A stretch of DNA of 64,000 nt from Mesorhizobium sp. Root157 (GCF_001427385.1 NZ_LMGJ01000005.1:1-64000); one strand, 5' to 3'. Numbered from the stretch's first letter, positions 53,496 through 63,039 are shown. Notes: generated from the letters alone by a model not told the origin. Made by a program: numbers and translations.

Positions 53496-54593
53496 ATGAT
53501 CACCACCCCATACTACCTGATCGACAAATCCGGGCTGCTCAAGAACATGGAGACCATTGCGCGCATACGCGAGCAATCCGGCGCCAAGGCTCTTCTTGCC
53601 CTGAAATGCTTCGCGACATGGTCTGTTTTCGACCTCATGCGCGACTACATGGACGGCACGACATCGTCTTCGCTGTTCGAGGTCAAGCTCGGCCGCGAAA
53701 AGTTCGGAGGCGAAACGCACGCCTATAGTGTCGCTTATGCCGACAACGAGATCGACGAGGTCGTCTCCAATGCGGACAAGATCATCTTCAACTCCATCGG
53801 CCAGTTGCAGCGTTTCGAAGGCCGGACTGGCGCCATTGCGCGCGGGTTGAGGCTCAATCCCGGCATTTCGTCCTCCACTTTCGATCTCGCCGATCCCGCA
53901 CGTCCGTTCAGCCGCCTGGGTGAATGGGATGCCGCCAGGGTCGAAGCGGTCATGGACGGCATCAGCGGCTTCATGATCCACAACAATTGCGAGAACACGG
54001 ATTTTACCCTGTTCGACCGCATGCTCGGCCAGATCGAGGAGAAATTCGGGCCGCTGCTGAAGCGCGCCGACTGGGTCAGCCTCGGCGGCGGCATCCATTT
54101 CACCGGAGAAGGCTATGCGGTCGACGCCTTCTGCGAGCGCCTGAAGGCCTTTGCAGACCGCTTCGGCGTGCAAGTGTACCTGGAACCCGGCGAAGCTGCG
54201 ATCACCAACAGCACGACGCTGGAGGTCAGCGTGCTGGATACGCTCTACAACGGCAAGCAACTGGCCATCGTCGACAGTTCGATCGAAGCCCACATGCTCG
54301 ATCTGCTGATCTACCGCGAAAGCGCCAAGGTCGCCCCGAACGAAGGGCCGCACAGCTACATGGTGTGCGGCAAGTCGTGCCTGGCGGGCGACGTGTTCGG
54401 CGAATTCGCCTTCCCGAACGAACTGAAGGTCGGCGACCGCATTTCGATCAAGGATGCCGCCGGTTATACCATGGTCAAGAAGAACTGGTTCAATGGCGTG
54501 AAAATGCCGGCGATCGCGATCCGCGAGATCGACGGATCGATCAAGGTCGTTCGCGAGTTCACCTTCGCGGACTACGAGCAGAGCCTGTCCTAG
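53496..54593 (+). CDS. nspC: carboxynorspermidine/carboxyspermidine decarboxylase
   Basis: A 365-residue PLP enzyme of the alanine racemase-fold decarboxylases. The PLP Lys is in ALLALKCFATWSVFD; other blocks are HNNCENTDF, VSLGGGIHFTGEGY, YLEPGEA and VCGKSCLAGDVFGEF. It releases CO2 from carboxy(nor)spermidine as the last step of the alternative polyamine route. The dehydrogenase partner follows 73 bases later. The ATG at 53496 gives the family N-terminus TPYYLIDK. Confidence 0.9.
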   Translation: MITTPYYLIDKSGLLKNMETIARIREQSGAKALLALKCFATWSVFDLMRDYMDGTTSSSLFEVKLGREKFGGETHAYSVAYADNEIDEVVSNADKIIFNSIGQLQRFEGRTGAIARGLRLNPGISSSTFDLADPARPFSRLGEWDAARVEAVMDGISGFMIHNNCENTDFTLFDRMLGQIEEKFGPLLKRADWVSLGGGIHFTGEGYAVDAFCERLKAFADRFGVQVYLEPGEAAITNSTTLEVSVLDTLYNGKQLAIVDSSIEAHMLDLLIYRESAKVAPNEGPHSYMVCGKSCLAGDVFGEFAFPNELKVGDRISIKDAAGYTMVKKNWFNGVKMPAIAIREIDGSIKVVREFTFADYEQSLS

Positions 54594-54666
54594 GAGACGG
54601 CTTTCCGCCTGCAATTGCGTGAAACACGCAGGCACTCCCCCAACCAAGAAGGAATTGTCCCCCGGA

Positions 54667-55911
54667 ATGAAAAAGAACGTGCTCATAATCGGCGCTGGCG
54701 GTGTGGCGCAGGTCGTGGCGCATAAGTGCGCGCAGAACAACGATGTGCTCGGCGACATCCATATCGCCTCGCGCACCCTTGCGAAGTGCCAGAAGATGGC
54801 GCAATCCGTCCGGGACAAGAACAGCTTCAAGACAGGCGGCGCCATCGAGGCGCACCAGCTTGACGCCATGGATGTCGAGGCAACCAAGGCGCTGATCAAG
54901 AAGACGAGCGCTGAAATCGTCATCAATGTCGGCTCGCCCTTTCTCAATATGTCGGTGATGACCGCCTGCATCGAAACAGGCGCCGCCTATATCGATACCG
55001 CCATTCACGAGGACTCTGCCAAGGTGTGCGAAACGCCGCCATGGTATGCCAACTACGAATGGAAGCGGCGCGAGGCGTGCGAGAAGGCGGGCATCACCGC
55101 CATCCTCGGCGCCGGCTTCGATCCGGGCGTCGTCAACGCCTATGCCAAGCTTGCCGTTGACGATTATTTCGACCGCGTCGATTCCATCGACATCATCGAC
55201 ATCAACGCCGGCAGCCATGGCCGCTACTTCGCGACGAATTTCGATCCGGAGATCAATTTCCGCGAGTTCACCGGCCGTGTGTGGTCGTGGCAGGACAGCA
55301 AGTGGACCGAGAACAAGATGTTCGAAATCCGCAGGGATTGGGACCTGCCGGTGGTTGGAACGAGCCAGAGCTACCTCACCGGCCATGACGAGGTGCATTC
55401 GATTTCGCAGATCCTGGGCGTGCCGAATGTCCGCTTCTGGATGGGCTTCGGCGACCATTACATCAACGTCTTCACCGTGCTCAAGAACCTCGGCCTCTTG
55501 TCGGAGCAGCCAGTCACGACCGCTGAGGGGCTCGAAGTGGTGCCGCTCAAGGTGGTGAAGGCCGTGCTGCCGGATCCGGCCTCGCTGGCGCCTAATTATT
55601 CGGGCAAGACCTGCATCGGCGACCTGGTCAAGGGCATGAAGGACGGCAAGGAGCGCGAGGTCTTCATCTACAACGTCGCCGATCACAAGGAGGCATTCGA
55701 GGAAGTCGGCTCCCAAGGCATTTCCTACACCGCAGGCGTGCCGGCGGTGGCGGCGGCCATGCTGATTGCCACAGGCGAATGGGACGTGAGGAAAATGGCC
55801 AATATCGAGGAACTGCCGCCGCGGCCATTCCTGGATCTGCTTGGCCGGATCGGTCTTCCGACCCGTGTCCGTGAAGGCGACCGCGACGAGGCCCTTGCAC
55901 CGACAACCTGA
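54667..55911 (+). CDS. carboxynorspermidine/carboxyspermidine dehydrogenase (saccharopine dehydrogenase family)
   Basis: A 414-residue enzyme with an N-terminal Rossmann motif (VLIIGAGGVAQVVAHKCAQN) and the saccharopine-dehydrogenase C-terminal fold (ILGAGFDPGVVNAYAKLAVD, GTSQSYLTGHDEVHSI). It couples aspartate semialdehyde to putrescine or diaminopropane with NADPH, giving the substrate of NspC. The pairing with NspC separates it from lysine-metabolism saccharopine dehydrogenases. Confidence 0.88.
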   Translation: MKKNVLIIGAGGVAQVVAHKCAQNNDVLGDIHIASRTLAKCQKMAQSVRDKNSFKTGGAIEAHQLDAMDVEATKALIKKTSAEIVINVGSPFLNMSVMTACIETGAAYIDTAIHEDSAKVCETPPWYANYEWKRREACEKAGITAILGAGFDPGVVNAYAKLAVDDYFDRVDSIDIIDINAGSHGRYFATNFDPEINFREFTGRVWSWQDSKWTENKMFEIRRDWDLPVVGTSQSYLTGHDEVHSISQILGVPNVRFWMGFGDHYINVFTVLKNLGLLSEQPVTTAEGLEVVPLKVVKAVLPDPASLAPNYSGKTCIGDLVKGMKDGKEREVFIYNVADHKEAFEEVGSQGISYTAGVPAVAAAMLIATGEWDVRKMANIEELPPRPFLDLLGRIGLPTRVREGDRDEALAPTT

Positions 55912-55928
55912 CCACAGGCAGCAGGCTT

Positions 55929-55983
55929 GAGCGCGTCGCGATCTTTCAGTTCGCTGGCGCGCTCCAAGTGCTTGTTTTTATGC
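55929..55983 (+). repeat. dispersed hairpin repeat family B, copy 3
   Basis: GAGCGCG (55929-55935) and CGCGCTC (55958-55964) form the stem, followed by CAAGTGCTTGTTTTTATGC. It lies between convergent genes. Confidence 0.8.
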
Positions 55984-56006
55984 ACAGCACCGAAGCGCCT
56001 GTCCGT

Positions 56007-56855
56007 TCAGCCGGAAGCGTCGTCTTGCGGCAGCGGGCGCTTCGGCGCGCCGGTATAGGCCCAGAGCCACTCGCGCGGCAGCGGCCCCTTGTTGCGCTCG
56101 CCGCGTTGCGACTGTTCCCACGCATGGGCAAGGATGCCGACCGAGCGCGACAGAACGAACAGGCCGCGCGTCAGCGGCGGCGGGAAACCAAGCTCGCCAT
56201 AGATGACGGCTGTGGCACCGTCGATATTGAGCGGGATCGTCTTGCCTTTCCGGCGCGAGATTTCTGCTTCGATCGCTTCGGCAATGGCGGCGAAGCGGCC
56301 GCCGACGACACCGCGAGCGGCAAAATCGCGCGTAACTTCCAGGAGGCGCGGCGCACGCGGGTCGACCGGATGGAAGCGATGGCCAAAGCCCGGCACATAG
56401 CCGCGCTCCTCGGCAAAGAACCGGTCGAGCCGAGCGACGACAGCCTGCTCGATCGCTGTTCCGGCGTCCATCGCAGCGGCGATATCTCCGTAGAACGACA
56501 GCGCCTGTTCGCCAGCCCCACCATGCACGTCGCCAAGAACATTGATGGCCGAGGCCATGGCGCTGTTGATGCCGACTCCACAGGTTGCCGCCATGCGGGC
56601 AATGGCAATCGAGGGTGCCTGCGGGCCGTGATCCACCGCCGCCGCCAAGGCGATGCCCAGAAGGTCCGCCTGGTCCTCGCTCGGCAGTTCGCCGCGCAGC
56701 ATCAGCCAGATCGTTGCCGGGAAGCTGACGCGCCCGATGAGATCCTGGATTTCATAGCCGCGCAGACGGATGACGCCGGGGTACATCTCGATGATGGACG
56801 TTTCCCACCACCCCTCGCCGTGCGCACGGCCTGCGTCCTTGTCCTGTTCACTCAT
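56007..56855 (-). CDS. citryl-CoA lyase-type protein (citrate synthase fold)
   Basis: A 282-residue citrate-synthase-like enzyme, shorter than true citrate synthase. All three catalytic residues are visible: His111 in VHGGAGEQ, His159 in GFGHRFHP and Asp212 in NIDGATAV. Proteins of this size paired with a CaiB-type CoA-transferase act as citryl-CoA lyase, splitting citryl-CoA to acetyl-CoA and oxaloacetate (family knowledge; the reaction is inferred here). The ATG at 56855 overlaps the transferase stop (ATGA). Confidence 0.8.
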   Translation of the reverse strand: MSEQDKDAGRAHGEGWWETSIIEMYPGVIRLRGYEIQDLIGRVSFPATIWLMLRGELPSEDQADLLGIALAAAVDHGPQAPSIAIARMAATCGVGINSAMASAINVLGDVHGGAGEQALSFYGDIAAAMDAGTAIEQAVVARLDRFFAEERGYVPGFGHRFHPVDPRAPRLLEVTRDFAARGVVGGRFAAIAEAIEAEISRRKGKTIPLNIDGATAVIYGELGFPPPLTRGLFVLSRSVGILAHAWEQSQRGERNKGPLPREWLWAYTGAPKRPLPQDDASG

Positions 56856-58030
56856 GCCGACGCCTCGCCGCGCTTCGGCAAATTCGAGAATATCTCGTCC
56901 ATATGCTGGCCAAGTGCCGGCGGCGGCATGGCCGGCGACGGCGCATCTCCGTCGACGAGCACCCCGCCGCGTACGACAGTCAGGGGGCCATCGACACCGG
57001 CAACGGATTCGAAACGGGTCGTAAGCTGCCGCTCGACCACTTGCGGCTCGATAAGCACCTGCGGGATCGTGAGGACCCGGCCAGCCGGAATGCCGGCCCG
57101 GTTCATCCGTTCTTCCCACACCGCCGCCGGCGCCACCGCAAGAGCGGCTTCGATCCGCTCGGTCAGCGCCTTGCGGTTGCGCTTGCGTATCTCGCGCTCG
57201 GAAAAACGGGGGTCCTCGGCCAGTTCCGGCTCGCCGATGAGGCGGCAAAGCGCAACGAACTGCTCCTGTTTGTTTGCCGCAATGTTGAGCAGCCCCTCGG
57301 CCGTGCGGAACGTGCCGGAAGGGGCGGCCGTCATGTTGTCATTGCCCATCGGGCGCGGATCGACACCGGCGGTGAGATAGTTGGAGACCGGCCAGCCCAG
57401 CGCCGACAGCGTGCATTCCAGCATCGACACGTCGAGGAAGGCGCCCTTCCCGCTCGCCTTCTGCCGCACCAAGGCTGCCGCAATCGAAAACGCCCCGACC
57501 AGGCCGCCCAGCGTATCGGCTACCGGATAGCCGACACGCAGCGGCGCCGTCTCCGGCGTGCCGGTGATGCTCATGATGCCGGACAGGCCCTGGATGATCT
57601 GGTCGTAGGCCGGGTTGTCGCGCATCGGGCCGGTTTGTCCGAAGCCCGAAATCGCGCAATAGACGAGACTGGGCCGCACCTCTTTCAGCGCCTCGTAGCC
57701 AAGGCCAAGCCGCGTCATGACGCCGGGCCGGAAATTCTCGACCAGCGCGTCCGCCGTGGCGACAAGGTCGAGGAAACGGTCGCGGTCGGCGGCATTCTTC
57801 AGGTCGATCACGACCGAGCGCTTGCCGGCGTTTTGAGCCAGAAAGGAAGCGCCCATCCGGGCTTCGTTGAGTTTGGGCGAAGCACCGAGTTGCCTGGCGA
57901 GATCGCCGCCGGACGGCGCTTCGACCTTGATGACGTCGGCCCCGAGCAGCGCCAGTTGATAAGCGCAATAAGGCCCTGCCAATACATTGGTCAGGTCGAG
58001 GACACGGATGCCGGAAAGCAGGTCGATCAC
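56852..58030 (-). CDS. CaiB/BaiF family CoA-transferase
   Basis: A 392-residue class III CoA-transferase. Features are LAGPYCAYQLALLGADVIKV at the front, the catalytic Asp in GYPVADTLGGLVGAF, and the interlocked-dimer segment LLNIAANKQEQFVALCRLIG. It would load CoA on the tricarboxylate brought in by TctABC, with the lyase next in the operon. The start is GTG with only a weak ribosome binding site; it lies 13 bases after tctA. Confidence 0.88.
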   Translation of the reverse strand: MIDLLSGIRVLDLTNVLAGPYCAYQLALLGADVIKVEAPSGGDLARQLGASPKLNEARMGASFLAQNAGKRSVVIDLKNAADRDRFLDLVATADALVENFRPGVMTRLGLGYEALKEVRPSLVYCAISGFGQTGPMRDNPAYDQIIQGLSGIMSITGTPETAPLRVGYPVADTLGGLVGAFSIAAALVRQKASGKGAFLDVSMLECTLSALGWPVSNYLTAGVDPRPMGNDNMTAAPSGTFRTAEGLLNIAANKQEQFVALCRLIGEPELAEDPRFSEREIRKRNRKALTERIEAALAVAPAAVWEERMNRAGIPAGRVLTIPQVLIEPQVVERQLTTRFESVAGVDGPLTVVRGGVLVDGDAPSPAMPPPALGQHMDEIFSNLPKRGEASA

Positions 58031-58043
58031 TTCAATTCACCGT

Positions 58044-59567
58044 TCAGGCGTCGCCGGGGACATTCTCAGGCCCGCGCATGCGCTTGCGGTCGAAATAGGA
58101 CCAGACCATCGGCCCGAGCATGCCGAGTGCCGCAAGGATAAGCAGCGACAACGACAGGGGTTGGGTAAAGAACACCGTCCAATCGCCATTGGCGATGGTC
58201 ATGGCGCGGCGGAACTGCGCTTCCGCCAGCGGACCGAGGATCATGCCGATGATGACCGGGGCGGTGGGGAAGTCGAAACGCCGCATCAGGAACCCTGCCG
58301 CCCCAAGCAGATAGAGCACCACCAGGTCGGTCACCGAACGCGATATGCCGTAGGTGCCGACCGTGGCGAACACCAGAATGCCGGCATACATCTGCGGAGC
58401 AGGGATTTTAAGCAGCCGGATCCACAGGCCGATCAGCGGCAGGTTGAGGATGACGAGGATGACGTTGGCGATGAACAGGCTGGCGATCAGGCCCCAGACC
58501 AGATTGCCCTGCGTGGTCAAAAGAAGCGGCCCGGGATTGATGCCGTAGCTCTGGAATGCCGAGAGCATGATGGCCGCCGTCGCCGATGTCGGCAGGCCGA
58601 GCGTCAGCATCGGCACCAGCACGCCGGCAGCCGAGGCGTTGTTTGCGGCTTCCGGGCCTGCGACGCCCTCAATGGCGCCCACCGTGCCGAATTCTTCCTT
58701 GTGCTTGGAAAGCTTCTTTTCCAGCGCATAGGACAGGAATGTCGGGATTTCTGCGCCGCCCGCCGGCATTGCGCCGATGGGAAAGCCGATCAAGGCGCCT
58801 CTGATCCAGGCCTTCCATGAACGTTTCCATTCCTGCGCGGTCATATAGAGCGAACCGCGCAGCGGAACGATCTCGTCCTTGCCTGCATAGCGGCGTGAAG
58901 CGACGTAAAGCGTTTCGCCAACCGCAAAGAGCCCGACCGCGCCGATGATGACGTCCACCCCGTCGAGCAGTTCCGTCGAGCCGAAGGTGAAACGCGGCTG
59001 CCCCGTCTGCAGGTCGATGCCGATCAGCCCGATGACGAAACCGATGAACAGGCTGGTGAGGCCGCGCACTGCCGAAGAGCCGAGCACGGCAGAGACGGTG
59101 ATGAAGGCCAGAACCATGAGCGAGAAATATTCGGCCGGTCCGAAAGCCAGCGCGATCCCGACAACGACGGGTGCAAGGAAGGCGACGCCGAGCGTGCCGA
59201 TGGTGCCAGCCACGAAGGAGCCAATGGCGGATGTCGCCAATGCCGCCCCGCCACGGCCGGAGCGGGCCATCTTGTTGCCTTCCAGCGCCGTGACGATGGT
59301 GGCGCTTTCACCGGGCGTGTTGAGCAGGATCGAGGTGGTCGAGCCTCCATACATGGCGCCGTAGTAGATGCCGGCAAACAGGATGAACGAAGCTTCTGGC
59401 GCCACCTGATAGGTGATGGGCAACAACAGCGCGATGGTGAGCGCAGGGCCAAGGCCGGGCAGCACGCCGATGGCCGTGCCAAGCGTGGTGCCAAGCAGGC
59501 ACCACAGCAGGTTGACAGGCGTGAACGCAACAGTGAAGCCGTGTGCAAGCTGGCTGAGAGTGTCCAT
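58044..59567 (-). CDS. tctA: tripartite tricarboxylate transporter large permease
   Basis: A 507-residue permease with about 12 hydrophobic segments and the TctA hallmarks [20 protein letters not shown] and [20 protein letters not shown]. It carries out the ion-coupled import of the tricarboxylate delivered by TctC. It lies 3 bases after tctB. Confidence 0.92.
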   Translation of the reverse strand: MDTLSQLAHGFTVAFTPVNLLWCLLGTTLGTAIGVLPGLGPALTIALLLPITYQVAPEASFILFAGIYYGAMYGGSTTSILLNTPGESATIVTALEGNKMARSGRGGAALATSAIGSFVAGTIGTLGVAFLAPVVVGIALAFGPAEYFSLMVLAFITVSAVLGSSAVRGLTSLFIGFVIGLIGIDLQTGQPRFTFGSTELLDGVDVIIGAVGLFAVGETLYVASRRYAGKDEIVPLRGSLYMTAQEWKRSWKAWIRGALIGFPIGAMPAGGAEIPTFLSYALEKKLSKHKEEFGTVGAIEGVAGPEAANNASAAGVLVPMLTLGLPTSATAAIMLSAFQSYGINPGPLLLTTQGNLVWGLIASLFIANVILVILNLPLIGLWIRLLKIPAPQMYAGILVFATVGTYGISRSVTDLVVLYLLGAAGFLMRRFDFPTAPVIIGMILGPLAEAQFRRAMTIANGDWTVFFTQPLSLSLLILAALGMLGPMVWSYFDRKRMRGPENVPGDA

Positions 59568-59570
59568 GCA

Positions 59571-60074
59571 TCAGGCTCCCAGCAGGTTTTCGATGAAGCC
59601 GGCGCCGATATTGACGCCCAACGCCTTGGCAAAGCCGAAATAGGCGGCGAGTGCCAGCACCAGTCCGATCAGCACATCGCGCAATGGATTGCGGCTGCCG
59701 AAACCGTAACAGACAAGCACATACATCGCCGCGGATGCCACGGTGAAGCCGAGGGGCTGTATGAGGACCAGATTGGCAATCAGGCCCGCGACGACGAAGC
59801 CCATGGCCTTCCAGTCGGTCGGGGTCTCTTTTTCTTCCTCGGGCTGCCACCCGCCGCGCACAGCCTTCAAGACCAGCAGCAGGGAAAGCACCGTCATGCC
59901 GAGGGTGGTTATATACGGAAAAACGGTCGGGCCTACCTTCGAGTAAAGCGGGGAGACCGGGATCGCCAGGGTTTGCCAAAGGGCGGCGCCCGAGGCCGCC
60001 AGCATGCCGAGGCCAATCAGGAGTTCAGGAACCGCAAGTCGCGGACGCACGGCAGGCTGTTCGCCGTTGCTCAT
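59571..60074 (-). CDS. tctB: tripartite tricarboxylate transporter small permease
   Basis: A 167-residue protein with four hydrophobic segments and the TctB pattern [20 protein letters not shown]. The ATG at 60074 follows GGGAGG by 5 bases; the GTG two codons earlier would overlap the ribosome binding site. Confidence 0.88.
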   Translation of the reverse strand: MSNGEQPAVRPRLAVPELLIGLGMLAASGAALWQTLAIPVSPLYSKVGPTVFPYITTLGMTVLSLLLVLKAVRGGWQPEEEKETPTDWKAMGFVVAGLIANLVLIQPLGFTVASAAMYVLVCYGFGSRNPLRDVLIGLVLALAAYFGFAKALGVNIGAGFIENLLGA

Positions 60075-60171
60075 TCTCACCTCCCATGACGACCGCGCCT
60101 TGGCTCAGTGTCTGGCGCCGGACCGACGAAGCCGGACGACGCATCGCCTGGCGATTGCAAGACAGAGAACG

Positions 60172-60194
60172 CGGGGCGGCGTGAAGCCGCCCCG
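60172..60194 (-). terminator. intercistronic hairpin after tctC
   Basis: Perfect 9-bp stem CGGGGCGGC / GCCGCCCCG with loop GTGAA, just downstream of the tctC stop. No T-run, so it likely acts as an mRNA protector or attenuator. Confidence 0.65.
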
Positions 60195-60203
60195 GCAATA
60201 TGC

Positions 60204-61181
60204 TTAAGCGAGGCCAAGATCCTTCAGGATCGTTTGAATGCGCGCCGTATCCTCGGCAAGGAATTTGGCGTAGTCGTCACCGGTAAGCAGAATGGACGAC
60301 CAATTGCGGTTCTTGCACTCTTCCGCCCACGCTGCGGAACCAGCCATCTTCTCAACCAGCGCGACCATGGCCGCCTTGTCGTCGTCCGAAACACCGGGAG
60401 GTGCAAAGACGCCGCGCCAATTGAACAGTTCGACGTCGATGCCGGACTCTTTCAGTGTCGGCGCATCGATACCTTCCTGGCGCTCACCGGACGAAACCGC
60501 GAGCAGCCGCAGCGTTCCCGCCTTCACCTGCTCGGCAAACTCGCCATAGCCGGAAATACCTGCCGCGACCTGATTGCCAAGCAAGGCCGCCAGCGCCTCC
60601 CCACCCCCGGCGAACGGCACGTAGGACAGGCTGGTCGCCGGAACGCCGACGGTCTTGGCGATGAGGCCGAACAGGATGTGATCCGATCCGCCGGCGGAAC
60701 CGCCAGCGACGGGAACCTTGGTCGGGTCCGCCTTAAGTGCGGCTGCGAAATCCTGCACCGTCTTGAACGGCGAGGCCGCCGGAACGACGATCGCCTCGAA
60801 TTCGCCGGTAAGACGCGCAATCGGCGTTACCTGGTCCAGCGTGACTGGCGACTTGTTGGTCAGCAAGGCGCCAACCATGACCATGCCCGCCACCATCAGC
60901 GAATTGCCCTTGCCGTTCCACTGGCTGACGAACTGCGGCAGGCCAACCGCACCGCCGGCGCCGCCGACATTGGTGATCTGCGAACCCGAGATCAGGTTTT
61001 CCTTGCGCATGACCTGATCCATCGTGCGGGCCGTCTGGTCCCAGCCGCCTCCCGGCGCGGCGGGCACGAAGATCGAAAGCTGCGGCGCATTTTGCGCAAG
61101 TGCGAGCGTGGAATGCGATGCTACCAGCCCGGCTACGCCCGCCATAGCGGTGCCAGCCAGAAAACGGCGTCTATTCAACAT
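60204..61181 (-). CDS. tctC: tripartite tricarboxylate transporter binding protein (Bug family)
   Basis: A 325-residue periplasmic receptor with a twin-arginine leader (NRRRFLAGTAMAGVAGLVAS). Bug-family segments are FVPAAPGGGWDQTARTMDQV, TNVGGAGGAVGLPQF and ILFGLIAKTVGVPATSLSYV. It binds a tri- or dicarboxylate and hands it to TctAB. The ATG at 61181 has GGAGGA upstream. A divergent IclR gene and a perfect palindrome lie to the right. Confidence 0.92.
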   Translation of the reverse strand: MLNRRRFLAGTAMAGVAGLVASHSTLALAQNAPQLSIFVPAAPGGGWDQTARTMDQVMRKENLISGSQITNVGGAGGAVGLPQFVSQWNGKGNSLMVAGMVMVGALLTNKSPVTLDQVTPIARLTGEFEAIVVPAASPFKTVQDFAAALKADPTKVPVAGGSAGGSDHILFGLIAKTVGVPATSLSYVPFAGGGEALAALLGNQVAAGISGYGEFAEQVKAGTLRLLAVSSGERQEGIDAPTLKESGIDVELFNWRGVFAPPGVSDDDKAAMVALVEKMAGSAAWAEECKNRNWSSILLTGDDYAKFLAEDTARIQTILKDLGLA

Positions 61182-61290
61182 GAGGTTCCTCCAATCTGCG
61201 GCGCCTCCTGCCGGCGCCTTCGAAACGTACCCGCGATAGGGCGCGTCGTCAAAAATTGTGCAATCTCGGCTGCATTCTGTCAAGCGCAAC

Positions 61291-61313
61291 ATCATTCTGC
61301 TGGACAGAATGAT
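61291..61313. promoter_or_regulatory. perfect 9-bp palindrome, candidate IclR operator
   Basis: ATCATTCTG (61291-61299) and CAGAATGAT (61305-61313) are exact reverse complements with a 5-base spacer. A further half-site GCATTCTG lies at 61272-61279. The site is in the divergent gap between tctC and the IclR gene, just upstream of the regulator start. Confidence 0.7.
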
Positions 61314-61330
61314 TTATTTGCAGGAAAAGT

Positions 61331-62125
61331 ATGAGAACCCGAGGAAACGACATGAGCGTGTCCCGCAAATCCGAACCCGTCACACAGCCGCCGAGCGACG
61401 GCGTCGCGGCCCTGGACCGCGCCATCGCCATACTTGGCGCCTTCACGGCGTCCGAGCCTTCGCTCGGCCTTGCAGAGATCGCGGCGCGCACGGGCTTCTA
61501 CAAAAGTACAATCCTGCGGATTTGCAGGTCCCTGTTGCGGGGACAATTGCTGGAACGATCGGACGACGGCCGTTACCGCGTAGGCCAGGCGGCGTTTCGG
61601 CTCGGAACCCTTTATCAGCGCTCGGTCGTGACGGCTGATGTCCTGCTGCCCGTCATGCGCGATCTGGCGGAATTGAGTTGGGAAAGCGTCGCGTTCTATG
61701 TCCGCGCCGGCGACGTCAGAACGTGCCTGTATCGGGTCGAGTCCAAACACCCGATCCGCTATACGGTGCGCGAAGGCGACATCCTGCCGCTTGGCGCCGG
61801 CTCCGGCGGACGGGTGCTGTCGGCCTTTTCAGGCGAGCCGGGTGCAGAATACGACGCTATCCGCTCGGCATTTTGCTGGCTGTCGGTCGGCGACCGTGAC
61901 CCGGAGACCTCAGGTATTTCAGCACCGGTCTTCGGTCCGGGCCGCGCACTCTTGGGAGCCATGACTCTGGCTGGGCCGCGCTCGCGGGTCGATGAAGCCT
62001 TCCTGCGGCGCATGACCCCTCCACTACTAGCGGCGGCGGCGCGCGCGACACGCGCCTTCGGCAACGACGCGCATGATCTCGACGAGGCGGCCCAACACGC
62101 AAAGGCAAAACTCGCGAACGAGTGA
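61331..62125 (+). CDS. IclR family transcriptional regulator
   Basis: A 264-residue regulator with an N-terminal winged helix (about 25-85: LAEIAARTGFYKSTILRICR) and a C-terminal GAF-like effector domain with PLGAGSGGRVLSAF. It probably controls the divergent tctCBA-transferase-lyase operon in response to the imported acid. A second ATG at 61352 (MSVSRKS) has the better ribosome binding site (GAGGA, 6 bases). Confidence 0.88.
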   Translation: MRTRGNDMSVSRKSEPVTQPPSDGVAALDRAIAILGAFTASEPSLGLAEIAARTGFYKSTILRICRSLLRGQLLERSDDGRYRVGQAAFRLGTLYQRSVVTADVLLPVMRDLAELSWESVAFYVRAGDVRTCLYRVESKHPIRYTVREGDILPLGAGSGGRVLSAFSGEPGAEYDAIRSAFCWLSVGDRDPETSGISAPVFGPGRALLGAMTLAGPRSRVDEAFLRRMTPPLLAAAARATRAFGNDAHDLDEAAQHAKAKLANE

Positions 62126-62186
62126 CGCCAGCGTCAGGACCTGTCAATTTGACTGGAAGGGCGTTCGAGGTGGCGAGAAATGCGAG

Positions 62187-62224
62187 GAAAAGCCCGATGA
62201 GCGGTGTTGTTCGCCTCGGGCTTC
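62187..62224 (-). terminator. terminator between the IclR and GNAT genes
   Basis: AGCCCGA (62191-62197) pairs with TCGGGCT (62216-62222); on the minus strand the stem is followed by TTTTCC. It ends the GNAT gene and may also stop iclR transcription. Confidence 0.6.
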
Positions 62225-62232
62225 CAAGCAGG

Positions 62233-62775
62233 TCAGTTGAGGCTGTTCCTTTCGAGCAGGATCGTATCGTGCTCGTGGTAGACGGTGCGCAGCACTTCCC
62301 GATAGCCGCATTTTTGCGCAACGTTCAGCGACGCACCGTTTTCAGGATCGATGATGCAAACGGTGCGTGACGGACCGAAAACCTCATCACTCCAGGCAAC
62401 AAATCGGTTGACCACCTCCGTGGCAATTCCCTTGCCGTGAACATCGGAGACAAAGCCCCAGCCTGCCTCGGGAACCCCCTCGATCGAAGGCACAAGGTCG
62501 CGTTTCAAATCATGCAACCCGGCTTCCCCGATAAAGCGGCCGCTGGCTTTTTCCTCGATGGCCCAGAAACCGAAGCCAATCAGCGACCACATGCCTGCGT
62601 GCCTCAGCAGGCGTTGCCAGCTTTCCTCGCGAGTCCTTGCCCTGCCGCCGATGAAGCGGAAAAAGGCCGGATCGGCCCCCATGGCGCAATACGCGTCGAA
62701 GTCTTCGAGTTTGTGCGGGCGAAGGACCGTTCGCTCCGTTTCCAAGATGGGAGCGCTGGCATGCGAAACCGTCAT
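62233..62775 (-). CDS. GNAT acetyltransferase (RimJ/RimL-like)
   Basis: A 180-residue N-acetyltransferase with the acyl-CoA site region WGFVSDVHGKGIATEVVNRF (Q/R-x-x-G-x-G/A type) and the late strand ENGASLNVAQKCGYREVLR. The early segment LETERTVLRPHKLEDFDAY is typical of RimJ/RimL-like enzymes that modify protein N-termini or small amines. The substrate is unknown. Confidence 0.85.
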   Translation of the reverse strand: MTVSHASAPILETERTVLRPHKLEDFDAYCAMGADPAFFRFIGGRARTREESWQRLLRHAGMWSLIGFGFWAIEEKASGRFIGEAGLHDLKRDLVPSIEGVPEAGWGFVSDVHGKGIATEVVNRFVAWSDEVFGPSRTVCIIDPENGASLNVAQKCGYREVLRTVYHEHDTILLERNSLN

Positions 62776-62808
62776 GGAATTCAGTCTCCAAATGGAAGCA
62801 GGCAGGAT

Positions 62809-63039
62809 TCACCCGCGCCAGGCCATGTTCATGTAGACGCCGCCGCGCTGCAATTCGTCCAGCATCTGGTCGATGCGCCTTTGCCGCGTCTTGCGCTGTT
62901 TGGCACTGGCGATCCAGCCGAGATAGTCGTTGCGTTGATAGGCCGGACGCTCGGCATAGGCTTGCGCCAGTGCGTGCGCATCAAGTAGGGCACGCACGTC
63001 ATCCGGCATGGGATTGATGGCTCGCTTCAACCCGCTCAT
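62809..63039 (-). CDS. YdeI/OmpD-associated family protein, short form
   Basis: A 76-residue protein matching the C-terminal helical part of the YdeI family: NPMPDDVRALLDAHALAQAY and QRNDYLGWIASAKQRKTRQR, then RIDQMLDELQRGGVYMNMAW. The ATG at 63039 gives a complete short form of this domain. The function is not known; it lies upstream of the GNAT gene on the same strand. Confidence 0.8.
   Translation of the reverse strand: MSGLKRAINPMPDDVRALLDAHALAQAYAERPAYQRNDYLGWIASAKQRKTRQRRIDQMLDELQRGGVYMNMAWRG

Noticed and set aside
53481-54971. A 496-codon minus-strand frame over nspC
   Set aside because: It is antisense to a gene with complete PLP-enzyme motifs. The composition is typical of a shadow frame.
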